DNA of 64,000 nucleotides. It comes from Flavobacterium fluvii. GTDB taxonomy: Bacteria; Bacteroidota; Bacteroidia; Flavobacteriales; Flavobacteriaceae. The DNA is taken from positions 124,001 through 188,000 of the forward strand of contig NZ_FQWB01000001.1 in assembly GCF_900129545.1 (NCBI RefSeq). Reading direction: 5' to 3'. The notes beneath the pieces were generated by a model, which was given only the letters and a program-made list of their open reading frames with translations, was not told the DNA's origin and did not search any database. How positions within the stretch are numbered: position 1 is the first letter of the stretch; every line of letters starts with the position of its first letter. This document shows, one piece after another, positions 63,780 to 64,000 of the stretch. The position numbers and the translations under genes are program-made.

Positions 63780-64000
63780 TCAGGAAACAACTTCGTCTCT
63801 ATCATCCTTTTTCCGCCAATAGTTTGCCAATAAAGAACCCGAAACATTCATCCAGGGACTAAACACGGCAGAGGCTAATCCCAACGTTGCCAATTTTCCC
63901 ATGGAACCAGCCAATCCCGAAGCCATTCCACCATTTTGCAATCCTACTTCAAAAGCAATGGTCTGGCTGCTTTTTACATCCAAACCACTTGCACGGCTCA
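63780..64000 (-). CDS. Bile acid:sodium symporter-family transporter, C-terminal end
   Basis: Truncated by the window edge; 73 codons of the C-terminus remain, no start codon in the window. The sequence TIAFEVGLQNGGMASGLA ... LATLGLASAVFSPWMNVSGS is a family mark of BASS-type sodium symporters (GLQN motif). Members carry bile acids, pantothenate or 2-oxo acids such as 2-keto-3-deoxygluconate (KdgT differs). Its placement beside pectate lyase hints at a pectin-derived organic acid as substrate, which is inference. Confidence 0.85.
   Translation of the reverse strand, partial: SRASGLDVKSSQTIAFEVGLQNGGMASGLAGSMGKLATLGLASAVFSPWMNVSGSLLANYWRKKDDRDEVVS

Overview
The window is a piece of a low-GC Bacteroidota chromosome, most likely Flavobacterium or a close relative in the Flavobacteriaceae. 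The support is: alternative complex III genes, a DUF2723/GT117 membrane protein, DUF4301 and DUF3127 proteins, a type IX secretion tail on the pectate lyase, TonB-dependent uptake, A+T-rich start regions in place of strong Shine-Dalgarno sites, and repeated promoters of the Bacteroidota form TTG-N17..23-TAnnTTTG.

Layout. 1-2329: 5' part of actB and all of actA (alternative complex III, minus strand). 2470-4740: SPOR-domain protein and a DcaP-like porin. 4764-9630: rimP-nusA-infB operon (minus). 9719-16563: universal stress protein, tRNA-Gln, GT117-type membrane protein, NodB-type deacetylase, a thioredoxin-fold protein with no active-site cysteines, and a metallophosphoesterase. 16861-21469: polA, a small exported protein and a LacI-type regulator. 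21734-24637: rplM-rpsI-rpsB-tsf. 24790-26048: a lipoprotein and tag. 26130-33206: TPP-riboswitch-controlled thiamine operon thiS-thiC-tenI/thiE-thiD-thiE-thiG-thiH-thiF. 33196-40488: mixed housekeeping genes (MOSC, aat, PAP2, DUF3127, histidine kinase, GlsB-like, transglutaminase, HIT, greA, a Rieske-like lipoprotein). 40557-46081: TonB receptor with its own TPP riboswitch, arfB, a NadR-like kinase/DUF4301 fusion and pnuC. 46145-49166: bacterial GGGP synthase, phosphopantetheinyl transferase, ahcY. 49237-51156: an A+T-rich accessory patch with a three-way-junction repeat, a DUF2971 protein and a YoeB-type toxin-antitoxin pair. 51261-52722: small exported proteins. 52877-63701: a carbohydrate locus. 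63780-64000: end of a bile-acid:sodium-symporter-family gene.

The part most likely to be undescribed is 52877-60672. It is a tight operon with two solute-binding-protein-like proteins that have no signal peptide, two tandem family III CoA-transferases that keep the catalytic Asp, a Gfo/Idh/MocA oxidoreductase, a MaoC-type hydratase and a FucP-type sugar transporter. A secreted pectate lyase gene follows. Palindromes built on ATCGATTGCG lie at the operon promoter and in front of the pectate lyase, which suggests one LacI-type regulon. No ABC permease or ATPase is present and I know of no pathway that uses this gene set.

Non-coding structure is rich. There are two TPP riboswitches. Terminator-like hairpins sit between promoter and start codon of both rimP-nusA-infB and greA, which encode RNA polymerase elongation factors. 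The rpsB leader is strongly foldable. Several unrelated long imperfect inverted repeats lie between genes of the same operon, and some repeat units are read in frame inside genes. All calls come from reading the sequence; no database search was run.
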